A stretch of DNA of 64,000 nucleotides, taken from NCBI GenBank assembly GCA_029552545.1, contig JAKPDO010000013.1, positions 1-64,000 on the forward strand, given 5' to 3'. Below the pieces are notes generated by a model, which saw only the letters and a list, made by a program, of their open reading frames with translations, searched no databases and was not told where the DNA came from. The first letter of the stretch is position 1, and the number at the start of each line of letters is the position of its first letter. The stretch is from Planctomycetota bacterium (GTDB lineage Bacteria > Planctomycetota > Phycisphaerae > Sedimentisphaerales > Anaerohalosphaeraceae). Made by a program: the position numbers and the translations under genes. Below are positions 51,931 through 60,883 of this stretch, piece by piece.

Positions 51931-52806
51931 TCAGGAGAGGATACCGTATTGGACGAGGATTTCTCTCAGCTGTGTTTTCTGGGCATCATTCAGAGGAGTC
52001 AGCGGGAGGCGCAGCTCTTCTGAAGCCAGGTTCAGCATAGCCATCGCCGCCTTAATGGGAATCGGATTGGAAGCCAGACCGAGCATGGCCTTGGCCAGCG
52101 GGAAGAGTTTCCGATGCCATTTGCGGGCGGAAACGAAGTCGCCTTCGAGGATTAAATCGGTCATGGCTTTTACATCGGCCGGAACAATATTGGCTATCAC
52201 ACTGATAACGCCCTTGCCGCCGACCGAGCAGATGGGAAGAGTCAGAGAGTCATCTCCGGACAGGACGGTGATATTGCACAGCGAAAGAATTTCGCTGGTC
52301 ATATCCAGAGAGCCGGTGGCTTCTTTAATGGCGACGATGTTTTCAATTTCTGAAAGGCGGGCAACAGTTTGAGGCGTCAGCCCGGTACCGCCGCATCGGC
52401 CTGGAATGTTGTAGAGGATAATCGGAATATCCACTTCTTCTGCAATAGCTTTGAAGTGTTGGTAAAAACCCTCTTGGGTGGGCTTGTTGTAATAAGGGCA
52501 TACCTGCAGAGAGGCATCGGCCCCGACTTTCCGTGCAAATGCAGTCAGTTCAATGGCCTCTGCAGTGCTGTTGGAGCCCGTTCCGGCAATCACCGGAACT
52601 TGGCCGGCCGCGGTCTTTACGACCCATTCAATTACTTTTTTATGTTCATCGTAGCTTAACGTCGGCGATTCCCCGGTCGTCCCGACCGGCACAATGCCGT
52701 CCGTGCCGTTTTCGAGGTGAAACTCCACCAGTTCTTCGAGGGTTTCAAAATCGACCTGCCCGTCCTGAAAGGGGGTAATAAGCGCTACCATGCTCCCGCT
52801 GAACAT
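51931..52806 (-). CDS. dapA: 4-hydroxy-tetrahydrodipicolinate synthase
   Basis: Condenses pyruvate with aspartate semialdehyde in the lysine/diaminopimelate pathway. The 291 residues are of usual length. The Schiff-base lysine is K161 in IVAIKEATGS. T43 and T44 lie in VGTTGESPTL, and Y132 in LYNIPGR with R137 completes the active site. It lies 10 bp after pdxJ on the same strand, so the two are one transcript. It would supply diaminopimelate for peptidoglycan together with alr. Confidence 0.95.
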   Translation of the reverse strand: MFSGSMVALITPFQDGQVDFETLEELVEFHLENGTDGIVPVGTTGESPTLSYDEHKKVIEWVVKTAAGQVPVIAGTGSNSTAEAIELTAFARKVGADASLQVCPYYNKPTQEGFYQHFKAIAEEVDIPIILYNIPGRCGGTGLTPQTVARLSEIENIVAIKEATGSLDMTSEILSLCNITVLSGDDSLTLPICSVGGKGVISVIANIVPADVKAMTDLILEGDFVSARKWHRKLFPLAKAMLGLASNPIPIKAAMAMLNLASEELRLPLTPLNDAQKTQLREILVQYGILS

Positions 52807-52816
52807 TGTTGTTTCC

Positions 52817-53536
52817 TTACTTGTTCTGGAGTAATCGAATCATTTCTTCCGCTGCCTGCCGCAGGCCGACCAGCACAGCCCGAGCAATAATGCTGTGGCC
52901 GATATTCAGTTCACAAAGGCCTTCGATTCGGGCAATAGGCCGAATGTTGCGGTAGGTTAACCCGTGTCCGGCGTGTACAACCAGTCCGGCGGCAAACGCA
53001 ATATCCCGTCCGTCCCGCAGCTGATTGAGGGCTTTCTCGATTGCCTCATCAGTTTTGGCGTTGGCGTAAGGACCTGTATGCAGTTCGACGGCGTCACAGC
53101 CGGCTTCGGCGGCCGCCGTAATCTGGTTTTCTTCCGGCAGGATAAAGGCGCTGACAAGGATGCCTTTTTTATGCATTCGTCTGACGATTTTTTGAATCTG
53201 TTTTTGGCACCGTATGCAGTCAAGCCCGCCTTCCGTCGTCAATTCGGCCCGATTTTCCGGCACGAGGGTGACCTGGTCCGGGACGACCTGCTCGGCAATC
53301 CGGACAATCGGCTCCGCCAGAGACATCTCCAGATTAAACTTGCAGGCGACGGTTTCCTTCAAAAGACGTACATCTCGGTCATTGATGTGTCTGCGGTCCT
53401 GGCGGAGGTGGACCGTAATGCCGTTGGCTCCGGCCAGTTCGCACTCGACGGCTGCCCAAACGGGGTCCGGTTCATCAGCCTTTCGGGCCTGACGAATTGT
53501 TGCTACGTGGTCGATATTTACGTTTAATAAAGCCAT
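52817..53536 (-). CDS. pdxJ: Pyridoxine 5'-phosphate synthase
   Basis: Makes pyridoxine phosphate from 3-amino-1-hydroxyacetone phosphate and deoxyxylulose phosphate (the DXP-dependent route to PLP). A 239-residue TIM barrel. NVNIDHVATIRQAR at the N-terminus, ITVHLRQDRRHI, CKFNLEMSL and the C-terminal AGHGLTYRN are family signatures with the active-site His residues. It heads an operon with dapA. Confidence 0.96.
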   Translation of the reverse strand: MALLNVNIDHVATIRQARKADEPDPVWAAVECELAGANGITVHLRQDRRHINDRDVRLLKETVACKFNLEMSLAEPIVRIAEQVVPDQVTLVPENRAELTTEGGLDCIRCQKQIQKIVRRMHKKGILVSAFILPEENQITAAAEAGCDAVELHTGPYANAKTDEAIEKALNQLRDGRDIAFAAGLVVHAGHGLTYRNIRPIARIEGLCELNIGHSIIARAVLVGLRQAAEEMIRLLQNK

Positions 53537-53668
53537 TTTTCAGAACCTTTTAGCGTGGCTATTATACTGCAATCCGGCTGTTCATCAAGTCTGTATCCGA
53601 AAACCCTATTCAGAATGTTCCCTTCAAATTTCTTGATGTGTGAATCCGGATAAACTACTATGTAAAAA

Positions 53669-54403
53669 ATGGATTTGCGAGGAAAAACGGCGCTTATTAC
53701 CGGTTCGACCGGAAAAATCGGGCGGTTTCTGGCGGAAACGCTGGCCCAGGAGGGGGTCCAGTGCCTCTGCCAGTATCATCGTCAAGACCGGTTGGCACAC
53801 AAGCTTGTTCAAGGCATCCGCCGCCGCGGGGGACGGGCCTTTGCATTTCAATCGGACTTTCAGGATGCAGAGCAAATCCGCCGGCTGTTTCAGGACGCTC
53901 AGAAACACGGTCCAATCGATATTTTGATTCATTCGGCGGGTCTGTTTGAGAAAACTCCGCTGAAAACCTGTACGGAACAGCAGATAGAAGACCTGATTCG
54001 TCTGAATCTGACGGTTCCTCTGTTCTTGACCCGTCTGTTTGTAAAGTCTCATTTTTCCTCCGGGCGAAAAAGGCCTTTTGCCAAGGTTCTTTTTTTTGCA
54101 GATATTGGGGCCCTCCGGCCATGGCGGGACTATTCTGCTTACTGTGCAGCCAAGGCCGGTTTGACTGCTGCAGCCCGGTCCCTGGCCAAAGAGCTGGCTC
54201 CCGGCATTACGGTCAATGCTGTTGCGCCGGGGATTGTTGAGGGGACAATCCGCAATCGCAAAGAAGCGGCTGAGCGGAGGAAAAAAATTCCCACAGGGCG
54301 GTTTGTTCCGATGGGGGATTTGATGGAAGCGGTTTTGTTTCTTCTCAAGACCGACTCCATCACGGGTGAGGTTTTAACAGTAGACGGCGGGGCTGTGCTT
54401 TAA
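53669..54403 (+). CDS. Short-chain dehydrogenase, pteridine-reductase-like
   Basis: A 244-residue SDR. TGSTGKIGRF binds the cofactor, NLTVPLF lies at the expected place, and the active Tyr and Lys are Y158 and K162 in SAYCAAK. The usual catalytic Ser is replaced: 13 residues before Y158 stands D145. An Asp at that distance is the pattern of PTR1/FolM pteridine reductases (Asp181 and Tyr194 in PTR1), so it may reduce a pterin. Its neighbour ribBA also starts from GTP. A FabG-like or other dehydrogenase role remains possible. There is no strong ribosome-binding site. Confidence 0.8.
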   Translation: MDLRGKTALITGSTGKIGRFLAETLAQEGVQCLCQYHRQDRLAHKLVQGIRRRGGRAFAFQSDFQDAEQIRRLFQDAQKHGPIDILIHSAGLFEKTPLKTCTEQQIEDLIRLNLTVPLFLTRLFVKSHFSSGRKRPFAKVLFFADIGALRPWRDYSAYCAAKAGLTAAARSLAKELAPGITVNAVAPGIVEGTIRNRKEAAERRKKIPTGRFVPMGDLMEAVLFLLKTDSITGEVLTVDGGAVL

Positions 54404-54441
54404 GTCTTTTTTTTAAAAACGCTTACGTATCTGAACAACCC

Positions 54442-54470
54442 TTTACATTTTTCGAAGAAGGGGCTATACT
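54442..54470 (+). promoter_or_regulatory. Promoter of ribBA
   Basis: TTTACA at 54442-54447 and TATACT at 54465-54470 are spaced by 17 bp. The leader is only about 30 nt, so no room remains for an FMN riboswitch. Confidence 0.65.
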
Positions 54471-54505
54471 TCTTCTATCTTTTTTGATTGGATGACGAGG
54501 TCTGA

Positions 54506-55750
54506 ATGGCGATTTTCAGTGAAATACCGGAAATTCTGGATGAGCTCCGGCAGGGACGAATGATTGTCCTGGTGGACGATGAGGACCGGGAGAATGAAGG
54601 GGATTTGGTCTGCGCTGCGGAGCTGGTCACTCCGGAAATAATCAATTTTATGGCCACACACGGACGGGGACTGATTTGTCTGCCGATGGATGAAGAGTAC
54701 TGTGATCGGCTGGGGCTTCATCCCCAGTGTACGGAAAATACGGCTCGGCTTGGGACGGCGTTTACCGTCAGTATTGATGCGAGGGAGGGCATCACAACGG
54801 GCATCAGTGCGGCGGACCGCGCCCGGACCATCCAGGTTGCCGTATCCCCCAACGCCAAGGCGGCTGATTTGGCGCGTCCGGGGCATGTTTTTCCGCTTCG
54901 GGCCCGAAAAGGAGGCGTGCTTGTGCGGGCCGGACAGACGGAAGGGGCGGTGGACCTGATGCGTTTGGCAGGTCTAAGGCCGGCGGGGGTTATCTGTGAG
55001 ATTTTAAATGACGATGGGACGATGGCCCGTGTGCCTGATTTGGTTGAATACTGCAGGAAGCATTCCCTGAAGATGACAACGGTAGCCAAAGTGATTGAGT
55101 ACCGCCTTCAGCGGGAAAAGCAGGTCCGCCGGATTCAGCAGGTTCGTCTGCCGACGGATTATGGAGAATTTACTCTGATTGGGTATGAAAGTCCCGGTTC
55201 AACAGAGCCGCATCTGGCCCTGTGCAAGGGAGGGGTGGGAGATTTGGATGAACAGGGGAAGGTCATTGAGCATCCGGAGCCGGTTCTGATTCGGGTGCAT
55301 TCGGAGTGTATGACGGGGGATTTGTTTCATTCGCAGCGCTGTGAGTGCGGCTATCAGCTGGTTGAGGCGATGAAGCGGATTCAGGCGGAGGGGAAGGGGG
55401 CTCTGATTTATCTGCGGCAGGAAGGACGAGGAATCGGTCTGGCCAACAAACTTCATGCGTATAAACTTCAGGAACAGGGGTATGATACGGTAGAAGCCAA
55501 TCTCAAGCTGGGCTTCGTGCCGGATAAGCGGGATTATGGGATTGGGGCCCAAATCTGCCGGGATTTGGGACTTCGGAATGTTCGGATTCTAACGAACAAT
55601 CCCAAAAAAATCAGCCGGCTGGAGGTTTATGGAATCCATATCGTGGAGCAAATCCCCCTGCAGGCCAAGCCGGGTGAACACAACCGGAAATATCTCCAAA
55701 CCAAGAGAGTCCGTCTTGGACATCTTCTTCGTGAAGATATTGATGAGTAA
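54506..55750 (+). CDS. ribBA: Bifunctional DHBP synthase / GTP cyclohydrolase II
   Basis: Riboflavin biosynthesis enzyme of 414 residues. The N-terminal RibB half (residues 1-205) makes 3,4-dihydroxy-2-butanone 4-phosphate and shows [17 protein letters not shown] and [11 protein letters not shown]. The C-terminal RibA half (about 210-400) opens the GTP ring: [21 protein letters not shown] carries the zinc Cys residues, and [20 protein letters not shown] follows. Both halves look intact. Its end overlaps the following lipoprotein gene by 8 bp. Confidence 0.96.
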   Translation: MAIFSEIPEILDELRQGRMIVLVDDEDRENEGDLVCAAELVTPEIINFMATHGRGLICLPMDEEYCDRLGLHPQCTENTARLGTAFTVSIDAREGITTGISAADRARTIQVAVSPNAKAADLARPGHVFPLRARKGGVLVRAGQTEGAVDLMRLAGLRPAGVICEILNDDGTMARVPDLVEYCRKHSLKMTTVAKVIEYRLQREKQVRRIQQVRLPTDYGEFTLIGYESPGSTEPHLALCKGGVGDLDEQGKVIEHPEPVLIRVHSECMTGDLFHSQRCECGYQLVEAMKRIQAEGKGALIYLRQEGRGIGLANKLHAYKLQEQGYDTVEANLKLGFVPDKRDYGIGAQICRDLGLRNVRILTNNPKKISRLEVYGIHIVEQIPLQAKPGEHNRKYLQTKRVRLGHLLREDIDE

Positions 55751-56261
55751 TCGCAATCCGCTGCGGCAGTTCATTCCGGAACTTTTTGCGGTGTGTTTTT
55801 TGCTTGTGTTGGTGTTGTGCGGCTGTGAATCACCTCCTCCGGCTTTTGATATGATTCAGGGGGGCATGGGTTTTCCGCCTGCATCTGTTCGGTTTGGGGG
55901 ATTGACGCAGATACTCAGGGACAAGGATACAAAGGCCCCTAAGACCCTTCGCGTTTTTATTGAATTGCGGGACCAGTTTGATTCGAAACTGAAAATTCCT
56001 TTTACGCTTCGACTGGAGCTGTATCGCTATGCGCCGTACAGTTCCAACCCGAAGGGGACGCATCTGAAAAGGTGGCCGGATTTTGTGTTGACGGAGGCGA
56101 ATATCAATAATCTTTATTGGAGGGATTATTTGCGGTCTTATGAGTTTTTGCTGGAACTGGACGATTCCATTCCGAAGGAAGAGCCGCTTTTGGCGGCGGC
56201 GACCTGTTGGACCTCGGCGGGTGTCAGATTGGAAACGGTTTACGTTTTGACGATGGACTGA
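55743..56261 (+). CDS. Putative lipoprotein of unknown function
   Basis: A 172-residue protein with a signal peptide ending in the lipobox VLCGC. Mature sequence includes RFGGLTQILRDKDTKAPKTLRVFIELRDQF, then strands ending with LETVYVLTMD. I recognise no family. It starts inside the ribBA stop region, which suggests translational coupling, but a functional link to riboflavin is not evident. The frame extends upstream without support. Confidence 0.7.
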   Translation: MSNRNPLRQFIPELFAVCFLLVLVLCGCESPPPAFDMIQGGMGFPPASVRFGGLTQILRDKDTKAPKTLRVFIELRDQFDSKLKIPFTLRLELYRYAPYSSNPKGTHLKRWPDFVLTEANINNLYWRDYLRSYEFLLELDDSIPKEEPLLAAATCWTSAGVRLETVYVLTMD

Positions 56262-56353
56262 ATGAAATCAGGAAAAACAATTGATTTTATCGGTCGTTTT
56301 TGCCACTATTTCAGTCTTTTCCGGTTGCATAAGAGTATGCAGACTTCGGCAGG

Positions 56354-56974
56354 ATGGATGTGAAGGACAACCCAGAGTACCAAAACCAGACTCTTGAAGA
56401 AGAGGTTCTTATCAAACGGTCCCAGCGAGGGGATTTGGAGGCCGCGGGGCTTTTAATTGTCCGGTATCAGGACAGGTTATATAATACAATCCTGAAAATT
56501 TGCTCAAACCCTGAAGATGCTGCGGAACTTACCCAAGAGACGTTTGTCAAAGTATTGGAGAAGATAACAGATTTTCGAGGGAAAAGCAGTTTTTATACCT
56601 GGCTCTTTCGAATCGGAGTGAATTTAACATTGAATTTCTGCAAACGGAGGGGGCGGCTTGTTATGCAGTCGATTGACGGCTCGGGAGGAGACGAGTCAGA
56701 AAGAGCCACGGCTCGATTATCAGGGTATCTGCTCTGTCGGGAGAAGGCGGACCCTGTAGGGCTGGCCCAGGATAAGGAGGCCCGCGAGATTGTGCTGAGG
56801 GCACTGGGGCGTTTGGATGAAGAACAGCGGGTTGTGCTTGTTTTGCGAGACATTGAGGGTTTGAGTTATCAGGAAATTGCGGAGATTTTGGATATTGAAC
56901 TGGGGACCGTCAAAAGCCGAATCAGCCGGGCGCGTGCAGGGCTGAGAGATATGCTGGAGGCGGTGCTGGCATGA
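56354..56974 (+). CDS. RpoE-like ECF sigma factor
   Basis: A 206-residue ECF sigma factor. Region 2: LYNTILKICSNPEDAAELTQETFVKVLEKI and FYTWLFRIGVNLTLNFCKRR. Region 4: LDEEQRVVLVLRDIEGLSYQEIAEIL and GTVKSRISRARAGLRDML. This is the RpoE class with an RNA-polymerase-binding N-terminus. The anti-sigma gene overlaps its stop by 4 bp (ATGA), which couples their translation. No clear -35/-10 of its own class was identified. Confidence 0.92.
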   Translation: MDVKDNPEYQNQTLEEEVLIKRSQRGDLEAAGLLIVRYQDRLYNTILKICSNPEDAAELTQETFVKVLEKITDFRGKSSFYTWLFRIGVNLTLNFCKRRGRLVMQSIDGSGGDESERATARLSGYLLCREKADPVGLAQDKEAREIVLRALGRLDEEQRVVLVLRDIEGLSYQEIAEILDIELGTVKSRISRARAGLRDMLEAVLA

Positions 56975-57984
56975 ACGAACAAGAGCGGGAACAAATTGAT
57001 TCTCTGATACACGGCTTTCTGGACGGCGAACTGAATGAACGCCAGCGGACGGAGCTGAAGCGTCTGGCGCAGCACAATCCGGTGATTCGCAAGGAGCTGC
57101 ATGCTTTGTTCCGGCAGAAAGAACTGCTGGGAGCGCTGCCGATTGAAAAGGCGCCGGACGGACTGAAGGATGAAGTGCTTGCTCGATTGGAACGTCGGCT
57201 GATTCTAAGTTCGGAAACGGCTGTACCGAGCAGTCGAATCGGGCGTCTTCATTTGGTCCTCCGGTGGACCGCTGCCGCCGCGGCGATGGCGCTGCTGCCT
57301 TTGGCGATATTGGGCTTGCTGGTGCTCCAGATTGTTCAGCCCCCTGAACCGGCGGTTGGACCTGCTGCCGTTCCTGTACAGGAACAGACGGCGGAATTCC
57401 TTCCGGACAAGACACCGTCTGCTCCAAAGGAAGATACTGTTCTGGTGCTGGGCAATTTGAAATTTTTGACCGACCAGCCGATCGCTGTAAATGATTCGAT
57501 TAAAAAGGCTGTTGTGTCGCATAAACTTCTTCCCTCGGCTTCGTCGGAACGTTTTGAGGACCATGCGGTTTATCGTATTCAGTGTCCTCAGGGGCAGATG
57601 CTGTCTTTTATGAAAACCCTCGAATCGGTCTGGGGGCTGTGTTCGAAGCAGCAGTTTGTGTTGGCCGGCGGAGACTCTTCGGCTTCGAGGTCTGTTGTGG
57701 TGGAAGGGATTCGGCCGGACCAGATGGAGGAACTGATTCGTCAAACGAGTCCCTCTCGTCTGCTGACGGCCGCGTCGCACCTGGAACGGGTGAATCGGCG
57801 CGGGCTTTCGGATGCGGCGATTCGTGTGCCGGCGGAAGAAACCGGAGGAGGGGAAAAGACTCTTTTGCCGGTTGAGCCGAGACTGGCCTGGGAAAAAGAA
57901 CAGACGGCGGAAGAGTCTTCGGTATCGGGAGGGCCGGTTGTTGTTCTTGTCATCGAAGTAAGAAATCTGACGGAAAAGAAATAG
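56971..57984 (+). CDS. Membrane anti-sigma factor without a zinc motif
   Basis: A 337-residue protein. The N-terminal cytoplasmic part starts REQIDSLIHGFLDGELNERQRTELKRL, the shape of an anti-sigma domain, but the H-x3-C-x2-C zinc motif is absent. One membrane helix (about 95-120, WTAAAAAMALLPLAILGLLVL) is followed by about 210 residues outside with VLVLGNLKF and a PVVVLVIEVRN C-terminus. It is paired with the RpoE-like sigma upstream. Confidence 0.82.
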   Translation: MNEQEREQIDSLIHGFLDGELNERQRTELKRLAQHNPVIRKELHALFRQKELLGALPIEKAPDGLKDEVLARLERRLILSSETAVPSSRIGRLHLVLRWTAAAAAMALLPLAILGLLVLQIVQPPEPAVGPAAVPVQEQTAEFLPDKTPSAPKEDTVLVLGNLKFLTDQPIAVNDSIKKAVVSHKLLPSASSERFEDHAVYRIQCPQGQMLSFMKTLESVWGLCSKQQFVLAGGDSSASRSVVVEGIRPDQMEELIRQTSPSRLLTAASHLERVNRRGLSDAAIRVPAEETGGGEKTLLPVEPRLAWEKEQTAEESSVSGGPVVVLVIEVRNLTEKK

Positions 57985-57988
57985 GCAA

Positions 57989-58555
57989 ATGGGAAACACG
58001 GCATCCGTTCTTTTGACTCCTTCGGCGTGCTGCCTTGTCCTGGTTGATGTCCAGGAGAAACTGGCGGCTGTGATGAGCGATAAGGAGAAGATGATTGCCC
58101 GCTGCGGAGTTCTTTTACGGGCGGCGAAAGCGCTGAATATCCCTGTTTTGTGGTGTGAGCAGGCGCCGCGTGCACTGGGGCCAACGGTGCGTGAACTGCG
58201 TGAACTGCTGGAGGGCGAGAAGCCGTTTGAGAAGATTTCGTTCAGCTGCTGCAGTGCAGAAGGTTTTTTCCGGAAGCTGGAGGAGGTAAAACCCTCGGCG
58301 GTTCTTTTGTGCGGGATCGAAGCCCATGTGTGTGTATTCCAGACAGCCGTTGAACTGCTCAATCAAGGGCTGAATGTCCATGTGATTGCGGATGCGGTTT
58401 CTTCGAGGACTGAGGAAAACAAAGCCATCGGGCTTGGGCGGATGTCGGCGGCGGGGGCGGTTATCAATTCGACCGAGATGGTGCTGTTTGAGCTGCTGCG
58501 GGATGCCCGTCATGAGCGGTTCAAAGAATTGGCAGCGTTGATTAAGAGCTTCTAA
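57989..58555 (+). CDS. Isochorismatase-family cysteine hydrolase
   Basis: A 188-residue cytoplasmic hydrolase of the YcaC-like branch. The catalytic Asp lies in LVLVDVQEKL, Lys in the KISFSCC segment region, and Cys in LCGIEAHVCVFQTAVEL. Substrates in this family include isochorismate, nicotinamide and small amides; the sequence does not tell which. It follows the anti-sigma gene by 4 bp, so it may be in the same regulon. Confidence 0.88.
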   Translation: MGNTASVLLTPSACCLVLVDVQEKLAAVMSDKEKMIARCGVLLRAAKALNIPVLWCEQAPRALGPTVRELRELLEGEKPFEKISFSCCSAEGFFRKLEEVKPSAVLLCGIEAHVCVFQTAVELLNQGLNVHVIADAVSSRTEENKAIGLGRMSAAGAVINSTEMVLFELLRDARHERFKELAALIKSF

Positions 58556-58713
58556 TCTTTGGTGAAATTCTTTTTCAGCATATCTGAAGGTCATCAGTGT
58601 ACATTCCTGTTTGGTGGAGATATTTCTTTCTTGGACGGTCTCAGTCTGACTGCGTAGAGACGAATTCGATGTCCGTTTGTGGCAAGAAAAAAATTTCAAA
58701 GGGAGCACCACGG

Positions 58714-59874
58714 TTAATCCGTCATAGTGGCTTCACTTTTCATGGCATCGTGGAAGCTTTTAAGGTCGTTGGCCCATTTCTGGGCTTCGGCAAGGGTGAT
58801 GACTCCCTGTTTGACGAGGATGGCCAGGTGGCTTTCAAACGTGATCATCTTTTCTTCGGTGGTGTCTTTGGTTTTGACCTGCATCTGGGAATAAATCTGT
58901 TCAATTTTGTTTTTTCGGATGAGATTGGCGACGGCGTAATTGTTGTTGAGAATCTCCATCACGGCCACGCGGCCCTTGCCGTCTTTGCGAGGAATGAGTT
59001 TCTGACTGATAATATAGCGCAGTCCGAGGGACAGCTGGTTGCGGACTTCCTCCTGGCGGCCTTCCGGGAAAAAGTCGAGGATGCGGGTGACGGTCCCGAC
59101 GACATCTCGGGTGTGGAGAGTGGAAAAAACCAGGTGGCCGGTTTCGGCAGCAGTGAGGGTAAGGGCGACGGTTTCAGCATCGCGCATTTCACCGACGAAG
59201 ATGATATCCGGGTCTTCCCGCATCATCGAGCGGAGGCCGTGAGCGAATGTGTCCACATCTCGGCCGACCTCCCGCTGGGAAATCATCGAGTTTTTCTGAC
59301 TGAAGACATATTCAATGGGGTCTTCGAGTGTGATAATGCGGCAGGCACGGTCCTCGTTGATTCGTTCGATGAGGGAGGCGATCGTGGTGCTTTTGCCGGC
59401 ACCGGTAATGCCGGTAAAGAGAACCAGCCCCTGCGTCTTTCGGACAATGTCTTTCCAGACATTGTTGGGGAAACCGATGTGTTCGGGTTTGGGAATTTCG
59501 GTTCCGAGGGCGCGAATAGCGATAGCCAGGCCGTCATTGTCCATGAAGGCGTTCAGGCGAAACTGAAGGGTACCGTAACGATAGGAGCAGTCCACGGCTG
59601 TATCGCGCTGAAGGGCTTCAATATTTTTGGGTCCCAGGAGGGGAAAGGCCAGCTGTTCGACAATTTCCTGGGTGACAATCCCGCCTTTGAGACGGACCAG
59701 ATCGCCGTCAATACGATAGCAGGGTTGGGTGCCGACTTTGATGTGGAGGTCGGAGACCCGCATTGCGCCCATTTTTTCGAAATAAGCAAGCATGTCGTTG
59801 ATGCTGAGGAAACTGCCTTCACCGGCAGGATAAACTTTCGCGTCAGGGGAATAGAGATTGTCTTTTTTGTTCAT
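58714..59874 (-). CDS. pilT: Type IV pilus retraction ATPase PilT
   Basis: A 386-residue hexameric ATPase at the base of the pilus. Motifs in order: Walker A TGITGAGKST at 154-163, Asp box ITLEDPIEYV, Walker B DIIFVGEMRDAETV and His box TGHLVFSTLHTRDV. The N-terminal SDLHIKVG is usual. A C-terminal extension of about 40 residues with a Lys/Glu-rich helix follows. No other pil genes are in the window. PilU is a close alternative. Confidence 0.92.
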   Translation of the reverse strand: MNKKDNLYSPDAKVYPAGEGSFLSINDMLAYFEKMGAMRVSDLHIKVGTQPCYRIDGDLVRLKGGIVTQEIVEQLAFPLLGPKNIEALQRDTAVDCSYRYGTLQFRLNAFMDNDGLAIAIRALGTEIPKPEHIGFPNNVWKDIVRKTQGLVLFTGITGAGKSTTIASLIERINEDRACRIITLEDPIEYVFSQKNSMISQREVGRDVDTFAHGLRSMMREDPDIIFVGEMRDAETVALTLTAAETGHLVFSTLHTRDVVGTVTRILDFFPEGRQEEVRNQLSLGLRYIISQKLIPRKDGKGRVAVMEILNNNYAVANLIRKNKIEQIYSQMQVKTKDTTEEKMITFESHLAILVKQGVITLAEAQKWANDLKSFHDAMKSEATMTD

Positions 59875-60034
59875 AATACATCCATTATATCTTTATACTA
59901 CTGTTTAATTGGTTAATTCACATTATATCGCCGAAAAAGAGGAAAAGAACAGAAAAGATATACGAAAAATCAAAAGATTATATGTATCTTAAATGTGCGA
60001 TATTTTTTGTTTTGACAATTTCACGTTTTTTTAC

Positions 60035-60062
60035 TTGCTTTTTTTCACAAAAAAAGTAAATT
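60035..60062 (+). promoter_or_regulatory. Probable promoter of the first PEP-CTERM gene
   Basis: TTGCTT at 60035-60040 and TAAATT at 60057-60062 are spaced by 16 bp, leaving a leader of about 85 nt. The stretch from 59875 to here is AT-rich and shows no gene. Confidence 0.4.
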
Positions 60063-60155
60063 AGAGATGGATGAGGATGTCTATCTGCTGAAGCGAAATA
60101 GACAAGATCAACTGGAAAGAGAAGAGAAAACTTTCTTGTTGAGGAGAGCTGGGTG

Positions 60156-60782
60156 ATGAAAAAACTCTTTCTGCGAGCAGGCCTCTTGTTTGCCTTCATT
60201 TTCACATCCTCTTCATTTGGTGCCCTTTCTTTCAAAATGACCGCGGATAAAACAACGCTTACTGTGGGACAGACTACGAAAGTTTCGCTGTTTGCTTATG
60301 CGGAAGAGGCCGCCGGAATGAACGGTTTGAACAGCTGGCAGCTGAGTGCATTTGTTTCCGGTACGGGGATGCTGAAAGTGGTTCCGGGCAGTCTGAACGT
60401 AATCAAGCCGTTTGCTGCGGATGTTCTGACAGCCGGTATCAATTCTCCGTCGGGGGCAATTCGTGATTTGTCGATGACGTCTGTTAATGCAGGAATTGAT
60501 TCCTCGCTGGGAGTGGGCGGCTATCAAAAAATTGCAGAGTTTACTGTCGAGGCCCTTGGGGCGGGTCAAGTGGTCTATACGCTCGGTGACGGTGGAGGGG
60601 GATTCGGCGGAATTCTCCGGGATTATAATCCCCTGAATCCGGCTACGTGGGGAAATATGCTGGGCGGCGTTTTTAACGAGGCGGAGTCGCAGCGGGTTTT
60701 CACGATCGTTCCGGAACCGGCAAGTTTGGTACTGCTCGGTTCAATGGGGCTGATGGTTTTGAAAGCCCGCCGTATGAAATAA
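60156..60782 (+). CDS. PEP-CTERM sorted secreted protein
   Basis: A 208-residue protein with a signal peptide (KKLFLRAGLLFAFIFTSSSFGA) and a C-terminal sorting tail VPEPASLVLLGSMGLMVLKARRMK: the PEP motif, a hydrophobic helix and Arg-rich end recognised by an exosortase. The middle part, around TTVGQTTKVSLFAYAEE and FTVEALGAGQVVYTLGDG, resembles a cohesin-like or beta-sandwich surface protein. GAGGAG precedes the ATG, and a GTG one codon upstream is possible. No exosortase gene is in the window. Confidence 0.85.
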   Translation: MKKLFLRAGLLFAFIFTSSSFGALSFKMTADKTTLTVGQTTKVSLFAYAEEAAGMNGLNSWQLSAFVSGTGMLKVVPGSLNVIKPFAADVLTAGINSPSGAIRDLSMTSVNAGIDSSLGVGGYQKIAEFTVEALGAGQVVYTLGDGGGGFGGILRDYNPLNPATWGNMLGGVFNEAESQRVFTIVPEPASLVLLGSMGLMVLKARRMK

Positions 60783-60783
60783 A

Positions 60784-60847
60784 CTGAACGGAAACCTGGG
60801 TTTCGTCAAATGGGGCAGGGAAGGTCTGACGGATTGTTTCCGTTCAG
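60784..60847 (+). terminator. 12-bp inverted repeat after the PEP-CTERM gene
   Basis: CTGAACGGAAAC at 60784-60795 is mirrored by GTTTCCGTTCAG at 60836-60847, with a loop of about 40 nt. No T tract follows, so it is more likely an RNA stem or attenuator than a simple terminator. Confidence 0.45.
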
Positions 60848-60883
60848 GGAGAGAGGAAAACCCCGTTTAGGTAAGGATATCCG

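Noticed and set aside
54471..54505. FMN riboswitch in front of ribBA
   Set aside because: A good promoter leaves a leader of only about 30 nt, too short for the element.
58597..59916. Plus-strand open frame of 439 codons over pilT
   Set aside because: PilT on the minus strand has all Walker, Asp and His boxes; the plus frame is its antisense.
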